The position numbers were made by a program, and so were the translations under genes. This document shows, piece after piece, positions 27,513 through 41,492 of a stretch of 64,000 nt of DNA. The stretch comes from an uncultured Streptomyces sp. (GTDB taxonomy: Bacteria > Actinomycetota > Actinomycetes > Streptomycetales > Streptomycetaceae): the NCBI RefSeq assembly GCF_947488945.1, contig NZ_CANLBS010000001.1:124001-188000 (forward strand). Reading direction: 5' to 3'. Position 1 is the first letter of the stretch. The number at the start of each line of letters is the position of its first letter. Below the pieces are notes generated by a model that did no database searches, was not told the origin of the DNA, and was given only the letters and a program-made list of their open reading frames with translations.

Positions 27513-30101
27513 GTGCCCGGTGAGAACCTGTCCCGCGACGAGGCCCGCGAGCGGGCCGAACTGCTGACCGTCGACGGCTACGAGGTCGCCCTCGACCTGC
27601 GGTCCGCCGTCGGCGGGCCCCGTCAGGACGAGGAGGGGGCCGGCCCGCGCACGTTCCGCTCCGTGACCACGATCCGCTTCCGGTCCCGGCGGGCCGGCGC
27701 GTCCACCTTCGCGGACCTGATCGCCCCCGCGGTGGACGCGGTGACGCTCAACGGCGTCGCCCTGGACCCCTCGGCCGTCTTCGACGGCGCCCGGATCGCC
27801 CTGGACGCCCTGGCCGAGGGCGAGAACGTCCTGGTGGTGGACGCCCGGTGCGCGTACAGCCGCACCGGTGAGGGCATGCACCGGTTCGTGGACCCCGAGG
27901 ACGGCGAGGTCTACCTCTACACGCAGTACGAGCCGGCCGACGCCCGCCGGGTGTACGCCAACTTCGAGCAGCCGGACCTGAAGGCCCCCTACCGCTTCTC
28001 CGTGACGGCCCCGGACGCCTGGCGGGTCTGGAGCAACGGCGCCGGCGAGCGGGACGCCGACGGGGTGTGGCGGTTCGCCGAGACGAAGCCGATCTCCACC
28101 TACATCACCTGTGTGGTGGCGGGGCCCTACCACTACGTCACCGACACCTACACCCGGGCGCTCCCGGACGGGTCGACGCTGGAGATCCCGCTCGGCGCGA
28201 TGTGCCGCAAGGGCCTGGCCCGGCACTTCGACGCCGAGGACTGCTTCCTGGTCACCAAGCAGGGCTTCGACTTCTTCCACGACAACTTCGACTACCCCTA
28301 TCCCTTCGGCAAGTACGACCAGGCGTTCGTGCCGGAGTACAACCTCGGCGCGATGGAGAACCCGGGTCTGGTCACCTTCCGCGAGGAGTACATCCAGCGC
28401 GGCCGGACCACCGACGCGGCGCTGGAGCGGCGCGCCAACACCACGCTGCACGAGATGGCGCACATGTGGTTCGGCGACCTGGTCACCATGCGGTGGTGGG
28501 ACGACCTGTGGCTGAAGGAGTCCTTCGCGGACTTCATGGGGTCCTTCTCGCTGGTCGAGGCGACCCGCTTCGACCAGGCGTGGGTGACCTTCGCCAACAA
28601 CCGCAAGGCGTGGGCCTACCGGGCCGACCAGCTCCCCTCCACCCACCCGATCACGGCCGACATCCGCGACCTGGAGGACGCCAAGCTCAACTTCGACGGC
28701 ATCACCTACGCCAAGGGCGCCGCCGTCCTGAAGCAGCTCGTCGCCTACGTCGGCCGGGACGCCTTCCTGGAGGGCGCGCGCCGGTACTTCACGGCGCACG
28801 CGTACGGGAACACCGAGCTCGGCGACCTGCTGGGCGCCCTGGAGGAGGTCAGCGGCCGCGAGCTCGGCGGCTGGGCACGCTCCTGGCTCCAGACGGCCGG
28901 TGTCAACTCGCTGACCCCGCAGCTCGTCCACGGCGCCGACGGCCGGATCGCGGAACTCGCGGTCGTCCAGGAGGCCGACGCCTCCTACCCCGAACTGCGG
29001 CCGCACCGGGTGGCGATCGGCCTCTACCGGCGCGCGGCGGACGGCACGCTGACCCGCTACGCGCGGGCGGAGACGGACGTCTCTGGGGAGCGCACCGTCG
29101 TCGGCGAACTCGCCGGCGCCGAGCGCCCCGATCTCGTCCTGGTCAACGACGACGACCTGACGTACTGCAAGATCCGGTTCGACGCGGAGTCCCTCGACAC
29201 GCTCCGGGCCCACCTGGGCGACCTGACCGATCCGCTCGCGCGGGCGCTGTGCTGGTCCGCGCTGTGGAACCTCACCCGCGACGCGATCCTGCCCGCGCGG
29301 GACTTCGTGGGGCTGGTGCTGGCGCACGCCGGGCGGGAGAGCGACATCGGCGTCCTGCAGATGCTGCACGCCTGGGCGCAGTCCGCCCTGACCCACTACG
29401 CCGCCCCCGCCTGGCGCGAGGAGGGCGCACGGCTGCTCGCCGAGGGCGCGCTGGGCGAGCTGCGGGCGGCCGCGCCGGGCAGCCAGCACCAGCTGACCTG
29501 GGCCCGCTTCTTCGCCGCGGTGGCGTCCTCGCCGGCCGATCTCCAGCTTCTGGAGGGGGTGCTGGCGGGCACGGCACGGATCGACGGGCTGGAGGTGGAC
29601 CAGGAGCTGCGCTGGACGCTGCTCTCCCCGCTCGTCACGCACGGCGTGGCCGACGAGAAGGCGGTCGACGCCGAACTGGCCCGCGACGACACGGCGTCCG
29701 GCAAGCGGCACCAGGTCCGGTGCCTGGCCTCGCGGCCGTCGGCGGCCGTGAAGGCGCAGGCGTGGGCCCAGGTCGTCGAGTCCGATCTGCTGTCCAACGC
29801 GCTGGCCGAGGCGGTGACGGCCGGTTTCGCCGAGCCCTCGCAGCGCGAGCTGACCGCCCCGTACGTGGAGAGGTACTTCGCCGCGATCGAGCGGGTGTGG
29901 CAGGAGCGGTCCATCCAGATCGGCATCAACGTGGTGAAGGGACTGTTCCCCTCCTTCCACGGGGAGCCCGCCCTCGCCGCCGCCGACTCCTGGCTGGCCG
30001 CCCACCAGGACGCGGCCCCGGCGCTGCGCCGGCTGGTCCTGGAGGCCCGTGACGATCTGGCGCGGGCTCTGCGCGGGCAGCGGCGCGACGCGACCGCCTG
30101 A
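27513..30101 (+). CDS. pepN: Aminopeptidase N, M1 family (paralogue 1)
   Basis: An 862-residue zinc metallopeptidase. Zinc ligands are H313 and H317 (HEMAH) and E336 (KESF); the exopeptidase motif is GAMENPG. It removes N-terminal residues from peptides in the cytoplasm. I chose the GTG at 27513 because GAAGGAG lies 5 nt upstream and the N-terminus (PGENLSRDEARERA) then aligns with the second paralogue (PGTNLTREEAQERA). Another GTG sits at 27507. Compared with paralogue 2 it has an extra Gly/Glu-rich stretch near residues 30-42. Confidence 0.95.
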   Translation: MPGENLSRDEARERAELLTVDGYEVALDLRSAVGGPRQDEEGAGPRTFRSVTTIRFRSRRAGASTFADLIAPAVDAVTLNGVALDPSAVFDGARIALDALAEGENVLVVDARCAYSRTGEGMHRFVDPEDGEVYLYTQYEPADARRVYANFEQPDLKAPYRFSVTAPDAWRVWSNGAGERDADGVWRFAETKPISTYITCVVAGPYHYVTDTYTRALPDGSTLEIPLGAMCRKGLARHFDAEDCFLVTKQGFDFFHDNFDYPYPFGKYDQAFVPEYNLGAMENPGLVTFREEYIQRGRTTDAALERRANTTLHEMAHMWFGDLVTMRWWDDLWLKESFADFMGSFSLVEATRFDQAWVTFANNRKAWAYRADQLPSTHPITADIRDLEDAKLNFDGITYAKGAAVLKQLVAYVGRDAFLEGARRYFTAHAYGNTELGDLLGALEEVSGRELGGWARSWLQTAGVNSLTPQLVHGADGRIAELAVVQEADASYPELRPHRVAIGLYRRAADGTLTRYARAETDVSGERTVVGELAGAERPDLVLVNDDDLTYCKIRFDAESLDTLRAHLGDLTDPLARALCWSALWNLTRDAILPARDFVGLVLAHAGRESDIGVLQMLHAWAQSALTHYAAPAWREEGARLLAEGALGELRAAAPGSQHQLTWARFFAAVASSPADLQLLEGVLAGTARIDGLEVDQELRWTLLSPLVTHGVADEKAVDAELARDDTASGKRHQVRCLASRPSAAVKAQAWAQVVESDLLSNALAEAVTAGFAEPSQRELTAPYVERYFAAIERVWQERSIQIGINVVKGLFPSFHGEPALAAADSWLAAHQDAAPALRRLVLEARDDLARALRGQRRDATA

Positions 30102-30313
30102 CGTGCACCGTCCGGGGGGGCGCGCACCGGTGACGGGCGCGCCTTCCGGGCTGCTCCGCGCTGCCGCGCGCTGCGGTGTCCGCCGGACGATTCCTACCGT
30201 TACGACTGTTTTCGATCCCCGAACTCGCGTGCAAAAAAGCGGTGTTGTCCGGGAATGTCGACGACCTTGTAACAGAGGTTAAAGACGGGGCCGGGGGCGG
30301 GACATTCGGGGGC

Positions 30314-31372
30314 ATGAACCGGAACGTCCCCCTCACCCCTTGCCCCGCCCACCGGACCGGCTCCGTCGTCTCGCGGGTCGTCACGACCGCCCTGCTGCGG
30401 GAGCGGGGCCTCACCACCGCGCAGATCACCGCCCGCTGCGCGCCCGGCGGCCCCTGGCGGACCCTGCTGCCGGGCGTCCACCTGCTGCACCCCGGCCACG
30501 CCACCGGCGAGGAACTGCTGCACGCCGCGCTGGTGTACGCGGGCCGCCCGCCCGCAGCGGGACGCGCCCGCGCGGCACGGGACCGCGAGGCCCCGGCGCC
30601 CGGCCCCGAGGTCTACGGGGACGCCATGCTCACCGGCCGCGCCGCCCTCGCGCTGCACGGCTTCGACTCCGTGCCGGGGCTCGCCGCCCTCCGCCGGGTC
30701 GACGTCCTGGTGCCGCGCACCCGGCGGCTGCGGTCGACCGGCTTCGTACGGGTGGTGCGGTCCTCGACGGTGCCGGACCCGGTACGGGCCGGCGGGTTCC
30801 CGGCCGCGCCGGTGGAACGGGCGGTCGCCGACGCCGCGGCCGACATGACGGACGCCGCCTCGGTGCACCGGCTGCTCACCGACGCGGTACGGGTCGGCCA
30901 CGTCGAGCCGGCGGCCGTCGTGCGGGAACTGAACCTGGCCGAGCTGCTGGGGCGGCCCGCCGTGGTCGCGGCGATGGACGCACTGCTGGCCGAGGGGCGG
31001 TCGCTCGCGGAGGACCGGCTGTACGCGGTGGTCCACGGGCACGGCCTGCCGGAACCGGTGTGGAACGTGGACATCCGGCTGCCGGGCGGCCCGTGCGTGG
31101 GCGCGGTGGACGCCTACTGGCCGGAGCAGGCGGTGGCGGTGGTGCTCGACACCCGGGTACCCCGGCGCGGCGCGGAGGACGACGAGGGGCGGACCGGGCC
31201 CGCGGACGGCGCGGAACGCGAGCACCTGGAGCGCCTGGGGATCACCGTGGTCCGCGTCTCCCCCAAGCGGCTGCGCGAGGAGCCCGCGCACCCGGCCCTG
31301 GTGGTCCGCACCGCCCTGATGGCCGCGGAGGACCGCGAACCGGCCGCCTATGTCCGGGTGTTGCCCCGCTGA
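30314..31372 (+). CDS. AbiEi-like/DUF559-like orphan protein
   Basis: A 352-residue protein. The N-terminal 70 residues (LLRERGLTTAQITARCAPGGPWRTLLPGVH) resemble the winged-helix start of type IV toxin-antitoxin AbiEi proteins. The C-terminal part (VDAYWPEQAVAVVLD, then EREHLERLGITVVRVSPKRL) resembles the DUF559/Vsr-like nuclease fold, although the usual acidic and lysine residues are only partly visible. No AbiEii-type nucleotidyltransferase toxin is adjacent, so a toxin-antitoxin role is not supported. Start ATG at 30314 follows CGGGGG. Function unknown. Confidence 0.7.
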   Translation: MNRNVPLTPCPAHRTGSVVSRVVTTALLRERGLTTAQITARCAPGGPWRTLLPGVHLLHPGHATGEELLHAALVYAGRPPAAGRARAARDREAPAPGPEVYGDAMLTGRAALALHGFDSVPGLAALRRVDVLVPRTRRLRSTGFVRVVRSSTVPDPVRAGGFPAAPVERAVADAAADMTDAASVHRLLTDAVRVGHVEPAAVVRELNLAELLGRPAVVAAMDALLAEGRSLAEDRLYAVVHGHGLPEPVWNVDIRLPGGPCVGAVDAYWPEQAVAVVLDTRVPRRGAEDDEGRTGPADGAEREHLERLGITVVRVSPKRLREEPAHPALVVRTALMAAEDREPAAYVRVLPR

Positions 31373-31613
31373 GCCGCCCGCGCCCGGATGAGGGGGACGC
31401 GGCGGACGCGGCGTGAACGCGCCACCACCCGTACCAGCGGGCCGTTTTGACCCCGTTCGCCCCTGGTGACGCACCGGACACGGTGGCGGATCTACGCCAT
31501 GTCGGATACTCGCCTCCGTCAACTCTCCACAAACCCCTGTCCTTTACGAAAGGGTGAGCGGTCATCCGGTACCGAATTCCGGACTCTCTCTTTCAGATTC
31601 GACAGGGATGCTG

Positions 31614-36162
<4,549 letters not shown>

Positions 36163-36175
36163 CCCACCCGCGCAC

Positions 36176-36206
36176 GAGGGCGGCCACCGGTCCGGTGGCC
36201 GCCCTC
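36176..36206 (+). terminator. Terminator after asd
   Basis: Perfect 14-bp stem (GAGGGCGGCCACCG and complement) with a 3-nt loop, 14 bp past the asd stop. Confidence 0.85.
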
Positions 36207-36349
36207 CGGCGTGTCCGGGGTCCGTCCACCGGGTCCGGCGCGGCCGCTGCGGGGAAAGGGCATCGCACGGCGTCGGCGTCACGTGGAAGGATGGCAGGAA
36301 CGTCGCATTTCGAGTCGCACGACAAGTCGCACAACAAGGAGATGACCGC

Positions 36350-38929
36350 GTGCCTGGCACCAATCTGACCCGCGAAGAGGCACAGGAGCGGGCGCGCCTG
36401 CTGACCGTGGACGCGTACGAGATCGATCTGGATCTCTCCGGAGCTCAGGAGGGCGGCGCCTTCCGGTCGGTCACCACCGTACGGTTCGAGGCCGCCGAGG
36501 CGGGCGCCTCCTTCATCGACCTGGTCGCCCCGGCCGTCCACCAGGTGGAGCTGAACGGCACGTCGCTGGACGTCGCCGCCGTCTTCCGGGACTCGCGGAT
36601 CGCCCTCCCGCACCTGCGGCCGGGCGCCAACGAGCTGAAGGTCGTCGCCGACTGCTCGTACACCAACACCGGCGAGGGGCTGCACCGCTTCGTCGACCCG
36701 GTGGACCAGCAGGCCTATCTGTACACCCAGTTCGAGGTGCCGGACGCCCGCCGGGTCTTCGCCTCCTTCGAGCAGCCCGACCTGAAGGCCACCTTCCGGT
36801 TCACCGTGAAGGCGCCGAAGGGCTGGACGGTCATCTCCAACTCGCCGACGCCCGAGCCGCGCGACGACGTCTGGGAGTTCGCCCCGACGCCGCGCATCTC
36901 CACGTACATCACCGCGCTGATCGCCGGCCCGTACCACGCGGTGCACAGCAGCTACGAGAAGGACGGCCGGACCGTCCCGCTCGGCATCTACTGCCGTCCG
37001 TCGCTGGCCGAGTACCTCGACGCGGACGACATCTTCGCCGTCACCCGGCAGGGCTTCGACTGGTTCCAGGAGAAGTTCGACTACGCGTACCCCTTCGAGA
37101 AGTACGACCAGCTCTTCGTGCCGGAGTTCAACGCGGGCGCGATGGAGAACGCCGGCGCGGTCACCATCCGCGACCAGTACGTGTTCCGTTCGAAGGTGAC
37201 GGACGCCGCGTACGAGACGCGCGCCGAGACCATCCTGCACGAGCTGGCCCACATGTGGTTCGGCGACCTCGTGACGATGGAGTGGTGGAACGACCTCTGG
37301 CTGAACGAGTCGTTCGCCACCTTCACCTCGATCGCCTGCCAGGCGGACGCCGAGGGCTCCCGGTGGCCGCACTCCTGGACGACCTTCGCCAACACCATGA
37401 AGACGTGGGCCTACCGGCAGGACCAGCTCCCGTCCACCCACCCGATCATGGCGGACATCGGCGACCTGGACGACGTGCTCGTCAACTTCGACGGGATCAC
37501 CTACGCCAAGGGCGCCTCCGTCCTCAAGCAGCTGGTGGCGTACGTCGGCGAGGACGAGTTCTTCAAGGGCGTGCAGGCGTACTTCAAGGCGCACGCCTTC
37601 GGCAACACGCGCCTGTCGGACCTGCTCGGCGCGCTGGAGAAGACCTCCGGGCGCGACCTGAAGACCTGGTCGAAGGCGTGGCTGGAGACCGCCGGCATCA
37701 ACATCCTGCGCCCGGAGATCGAGACGGACGCCCAGGGCCTGGTCACCTCCTTCGCGGTGCTCCAGGAAGCCCCGGCGCTGCCCGCCGGCGCGAAGGGCGA
37801 GCCGACGCTGCGCCCGCACCGCATCGCCATCGGCTGCTACGACCTCGACGCGGACGGCAAGCTGGTGCGCACCGACCGGATCGAGCTGGACGTCGAGGGC
37901 GAGGTCACCCCGGTGCCCTTCCCGGCCGACCGCCCCCGCCCGGCCGTCGTGCTGCTCAACGACGACGACCTCAGCTACGCCAAGGTGCGCCTCGACGAGG
38001 AGTCGCTGCGCTTCGTCACCGAGCACCTGGGCGACTTCACCGAGTCCCTGCCGCGCGCGCTGTGCTGGGCCTCCGCCTGGGACATGACCCGCGACGGCGA
38101 ACTGGCCACCCGGGACTACCTCTCGCTGGTGCTGTCCGGCATCGGCAAGGAGTCGGACATCGGGGTCGTCCAGTCGCTGCACCGCCAGGTGAAGCTGGCG
38201 CTGGACATGTACGCGGCGCCGCAGGCCCGCGAGGCGGCGCTGACGCAGTGGACGGACGCCACCCTGGCGCACCTGAACGCCGCGGAGCCGGGCAGCGACC
38301 ACCAGCTGGCGTGGGCCCGCGCGTTCGCGGCGACGGCCCGCACCCCGCAGCAGCTCGACCTGCTCCAGGGGCTGCTGGACGGCACCAAGGAGATCGCGGG
38401 GCTGGCCGTCGACACCGAGCTGCGCTGGGCGTTCGTGCACCGGCTGGCGGCCACCGGGCTGCTGGACGAGGACGAGATCGCCGCCGAGTACGACCGCGAC
38501 CGGACCTCGGCGGGCGAGCGCCACGCGGCGTCCGCGCGGGCGGCCCGGCCCTCGGCGGAGGCGAAGGCGGAGGCGTGGGCCTCGGTCGTCGAGTCCGACA
38601 GGCTGCCGAACTCGCTCCAGGAGGCGGTGATCAGCGGGTTCGTCCAGAACGAACAGCGCGAACTGCTGGCGCCGTACACGGAGAAGTACTTCGCCGCGGT
38701 CAAGGACGTGTGGGAGTCGCGGAGCCACGAGATGGCCCAGCAGATCGCGGTCGGCCTCTACCCGGCGGTCCAGGTCGCGCGGGAGACGCTCGACGCCACG
38801 GACGCCTGGCTCGCCTCGGCCGAGCCGAACGCGGCGCTGCGGCGCCTGATGTCGGAGTCGCGCGCGGGCGTGGAGCGTGCGCTGAGGGCGCAGGCCGCGG
38901 ACGCGTCGGCCGCGGGCGCGACCGCCTGA
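36350..38929 (+). CDS. pepN: Aminopeptidase N, M1 family (paralogue 2)
   Basis: An 859-residue zinc aminopeptidase. Zinc ligands are H297 and H301 (HELAH) and E320 (NESF); the exopeptidase motif is the canonical GAMENAG. The start is GTG at 36350 with AAGGAG 8 nt upstream. It is collinear with the 27513 gene over its whole length, so the two arose by duplication. This copy keeps the more typical GAMENAG and WWNDLWLNESF, so it is probably the housekeeping enzyme. Confidence 0.95.
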   Translation: MPGTNLTREEAQERARLLTVDAYEIDLDLSGAQEGGAFRSVTTVRFEAAEAGASFIDLVAPAVHQVELNGTSLDVAAVFRDSRIALPHLRPGANELKVVADCSYTNTGEGLHRFVDPVDQQAYLYTQFEVPDARRVFASFEQPDLKATFRFTVKAPKGWTVISNSPTPEPRDDVWEFAPTPRISTYITALIAGPYHAVHSSYEKDGRTVPLGIYCRPSLAEYLDADDIFAVTRQGFDWFQEKFDYAYPFEKYDQLFVPEFNAGAMENAGAVTIRDQYVFRSKVTDAAYETRAETILHELAHMWFGDLVTMEWWNDLWLNESFATFTSIACQADAEGSRWPHSWTTFANTMKTWAYRQDQLPSTHPIMADIGDLDDVLVNFDGITYAKGASVLKQLVAYVGEDEFFKGVQAYFKAHAFGNTRLSDLLGALEKTSGRDLKTWSKAWLETAGINILRPEIETDAQGLVTSFAVLQEAPALPAGAKGEPTLRPHRIAIGCYDLDADGKLVRTDRIELDVEGEVTPVPFPADRPRPAVVLLNDDDLSYAKVRLDEESLRFVTEHLGDFTESLPRALCWASAWDMTRDGELATRDYLSLVLSGIGKESDIGVVQSLHRQVKLALDMYAAPQAREAALTQWTDATLAHLNAAEPGSDHQLAWARAFAATARTPQQLDLLQGLLDGTKEIAGLAVDTELRWAFVHRLAATGLLDEDEIAAEYDRDRTSAGERHAASARAARPSAEAKAEAWASVVESDRLPNSLQEAVISGFVQNEQRELLAPYTEKYFAAVKDVWESRSHEMAQQIAVGLYPAVQVARETLDATDAWLASAEPNAALRRLMSESRAGVERALRAQAADASAAGATA

Positions 38930-38944
38930 GGGTGCGACGGCGGG

Positions 38945-38972
38945 AAGGGGGCGCCCCGGCGGGCGCCCCCTT
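38945..38972 (+). terminator. Terminator after pepN paralogue 2
   Basis: Perfect 12-bp stem (AAGGGGGCGCCC and complement) with a CGGC tetraloop and a short T run. Confidence 0.85.
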
Positions 38973-39016
38973 TCCCGGTACGTCCGCACGGCCCGGCCCG
39001 TCGGCCCGCGGACATG

Positions 39017-39057
39017 CCGGTGCGCCGTGCGGTGAAGATCACCGCACGGCGCACCGG
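39017..39057 (-). terminator. Terminator after the small membrane protein gene
   Basis: Perfect 19-bp inverted repeat (39017-39035 with 39039-39057) and a 3-nt loop, 15 bp past the stop of the minus-strand gene at 39072. Confidence 0.85.
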
Positions 39058-39071
39058 AAGGTCCGCGGAGG

Positions 39072-39326
39072 TCAGACCTGCTTGTTGGACGTGGTCCGAG
39101 GCTTGTGGGACTTGTCGAGCACCATGACCAGACCGGCGATCACGGCGAACAGCACGATCGGGGCGAGCACGTACAGGCCGACGGTCTCCATCACACTGAG
39201 ACCGTGGGCACCCGGGTCGTCGCCGTCGTCACGGGTGAGCGCGAGCGCCGGGGACGACATGAGCAGCATCATCAGCGTCGTACCGGCCGCGACGGCGCCG
39301 GCGCGCATAGCGTTCTTCTTGTCCAC
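39072..39326 (-). CDS. Small secreted or membrane protein of unknown function
   Basis: An 84-residue protein with an N-terminal signal-like hydrophobic segment (about residues 8-29, ending SSPALA), a short Asp/Gly-rich linker, a transmembrane helix (about residues 46-70) and a basic tail (KSHKPRTTSNKQV). I recall it as conserved in Streptomyces without a function. The start is GTG at 39326. There is no Shine-Dalgarno, and a -10-like TACGTT lies only 6 nt upstream, so the mRNA may be leaderless. Confidence 0.75.
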   Translation of the reverse strand: MDKKNAMRAGAVAAGTTLMMLLMSSPALALTRDDGDDPGAHGLSVMETVGLYVLAPIVLFAVIAGLVMVLDKSHKPRTTSNKQV

Positions 39327-39386
39327 GGTGCAAACGTAGCGAACGCCTTCGGGCGGCGCGCGTCCGGGGGTGCCGTACGGGCTCCG

Positions 39387-41492
39387 TCACGGCCTCAGGG
39401 CCTCCATCAGCCGGTGCAGGCGGGGCGAGGCGGTGATCTGTTCGAGGGTCATCGGGCGTCCCTCGCCGTCCGCCACCGGCAGCCGCCAGTTGGGGTACTG
39501 GTCCCAGGTGCCGGGGAGGTTCTGCGGGCGGCGGTCGCCGACGGTGTCGGGGAGCCAGACGCCGACCATCCGGGCGGGCGTGGCCAGCAGGAAGCGGTGC
39601 ACGGCCCGGACGGCCGCCTCCTCGTCGCCGCCGCCCTCGGGCAGCAGCCGGAGCCGGGCGAGATAGCCGAGCCACTCGGCGGTGTCGGTGGCGTCCTCGG
39701 TCAGCTCCTCCTCCAGCGGGCGGGCGAGGAGTCCGAGGCCGTCGCGCAGCCGCACGTGGTCGCCGGACAGCTTCGCGGCGGTGGACGGCAGATCGTGGGT
39801 GGTGGCGGTGGCGAGGCAGTCGGCGCGCCACTGCTCGGGCGGCACCGGGCGGCCGGTGCCCTCCCAGTCGCGCTCGAACCAGAGCACCGAGGTGCCGAGC
39901 ACCCCGCGCCGGGCGAGCGCCTCGCGGACGCCGGGCTCGACCGTGCCGAGGTCCTCCCCCATCACGACGGCACCGGCCCGGTGGGCCTCCAGAACGAGCA
40001 CCGCGAGCATCGCCTCGCCGTCCTGGGAGACGTAGGCGCCCTCGGTGGGCGGTTTGCCCTCCGGTACCCACCAGAGCCGGAACAGGCCCATCACATGGTC
40101 GATGCGCAGCGCCCCGGCGTGCGCCAGCAGGCCCCGGAGCAGCGCGCGGTAGGGGGCGTAGCCGGAGGCGGCGAGGGCGTCGGGGCGCCAGGGCGGCAGC
40201 CCCCAGTCCTGGCCGCGGGCGTTGAAGGCGTCGGGCGGCGCGCCGACGGACATGCCGAGGGCGTAGGCGTCCCTGAGGGCCCAGGTGTCGGAGCCCGCCG
40301 GGTGCACGCCCACCGCGAGATCGTGGACGATGCCGACGCCCATCCCGGCGTCGGTGGCGGCACGCTGGGCGTCGGCGAGCTGGAGCTCGGTGAGCCAGAC
40401 CAGGCGGCAGTGGAAGTCGACCCGCTCCATCAGCTCGGCGCGGGCCCGCGCGGTCTCCGGCGAGCGCGGGTCGCGCAGCGGCTCGGGCCAGGTGTGCCAG
40501 TCGGGTCCGTGCACCTCGGCCAGCGCGCACCACAGGGCGTGGTCCTCCAGCGCCTGCCCCTGGGCGGCGAGATAGTCGCAGTAGGCGGCCCGGCGGCCGG
40601 GGGTCAGTTCGACCTGGTGGACGAGTTCCAGGGCCTGCCGCTTGAGCTCCCAGACCGCGTCCCGGTCGATGTGGGCGCCCTTGTTGAGGACCGCCTCGGA
40701 GAGCGCGGCGGCGTCCTGACGCAGGTCGTCCAGCACGGCACGCGCTCTGACCTGGCCGTATTCGGGGATGGACTCGACGTGCAGGTGCACGGGGTCCGGG
40801 AAGCGGCGCGAGGACGGGCGGTAGGGGGACGGGTCGGTGGGACGCCCGGGGAAGGCCGCGTGCAGCGGGTTGACCTGGATGAACCCGGAGCCGAGCGTAC
40901 GGCCCGCCCAGGCCGCGAGGTCGGCGAGGTCACCGAGGTCTCCCATGCCCCAGGAGCGGCCGGAGAGCAGGGAGTAGAGCTGCACCAGGAAGCCCTGGGT
41001 GCGGGCGGGCGGCCGGGGCGCGCGGGCCGGGGCGACGACCAGGGTGGAGGCTTCCTGCCGCTGGTCCGGGGTGCGTACCGCCAGCCGGTGGACCCCGAGC
41101 GGCGGTTCGGCCCACCAGGCTGCGGGCGGGCGGCCGGACGCACCGGTCCTCGGCGCGCCCGGTACCCGCATCCGCAGCGGCTCGGGCGTCCCGGTGGCGC
41201 CCGGCGCGGTCTCGGGCTCGACCGTCAGCGCGGTGCCGGCCGGCAGCGCGGTCAGCGCGGCCGGCAGCGGCTCGCCCGACCAGACCACCACCGTGGGCGG
41301 GAGAAGGCGCGAATCCGCCCTCGCGTCGGCGGCGGCGAGCGCCTCCTCCACCGCCTCGGGGCTGTCCGCGGCGACGCCCAGCGCGGCGAGGACGGCGGTG
41401 ACCGTGTCGTCGGGGACGGCCACGGTGACACCCGCGGACGGGGAGTAGGAGGTGGCGACACCGTGCAGTGCGGCGAGCCGGGACAAGCCCAT
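39387..41492 (-). CDS. malQ: 4-alpha-glucanotransferase (amylomaltase, GH77)
   Basis: A 701-residue GH77 enzyme that disproportionates maltodextrins in maltose and glycogen metabolism. Catalytic residues by motif are nucleophile D465 (RIDHVMG), acid/base E513 (MGEDLGT) and D567 (THDLP). Their spacings of 48 and 54 match known amylomaltases. The N-terminal 150 residues form the extra domain seen in actinobacterial MalQ. AGGAG lies just before the ATG at 41492. The stop codon of the upstream repeat-protein gene directly abuts this ATG, so the two are translationally coupled. Confidence 0.95.
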   Translation of the reverse strand: MGLSRLAALHGVATSYSPSAGVTVAVPDDTVTAVLAALGVAADSPEAVEEALAAADARADSRLLPPTVVVWSGEPLPAALTALPAGTALTVEPETAPGATGTPEPLRMRVPGAPRTGASGRPPAAWWAEPPLGVHRLAVRTPDQRQEASTLVVAPARAPRPPARTQGFLVQLYSLLSGRSWGMGDLGDLADLAAWAGRTLGSGFIQVNPLHAAFPGRPTDPSPYRPSSRRFPDPVHLHVESIPEYGQVRARAVLDDLRQDAAALSEAVLNKGAHIDRDAVWELKRQALELVHQVELTPGRRAAYCDYLAAQGQALEDHALWCALAEVHGPDWHTWPEPLRDPRSPETARARAELMERVDFHCRLVWLTELQLADAQRAATDAGMGVGIVHDLAVGVHPAGSDTWALRDAYALGMSVGAPPDAFNARGQDWGLPPWRPDALAASGYAPYRALLRGLLAHAGALRIDHVMGLFRLWWVPEGKPPTEGAYVSQDGEAMLAVLVLEAHRAGAVVMGEDLGTVEPGVREALARRGVLGTSVLWFERDWEGTGRPVPPEQWRADCLATATTHDLPSTAAKLSGDHVRLRDGLGLLARPLEEELTEDATDTAEWLGYLARLRLLPEGGGDEEAAVRAVHRFLLATPARMVGVWLPDTVGDRRPQNLPGTWDQYPNWRLPVADGEGRPMTLEQITASPRLHRLMEALRP

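Noticed and set aside
30314..31372. Type IV toxin-antitoxin pair
   Set aside because: Only the AbiEi-like half is present; the next gene is a secreted protease and the previous one an aminopeptidase.
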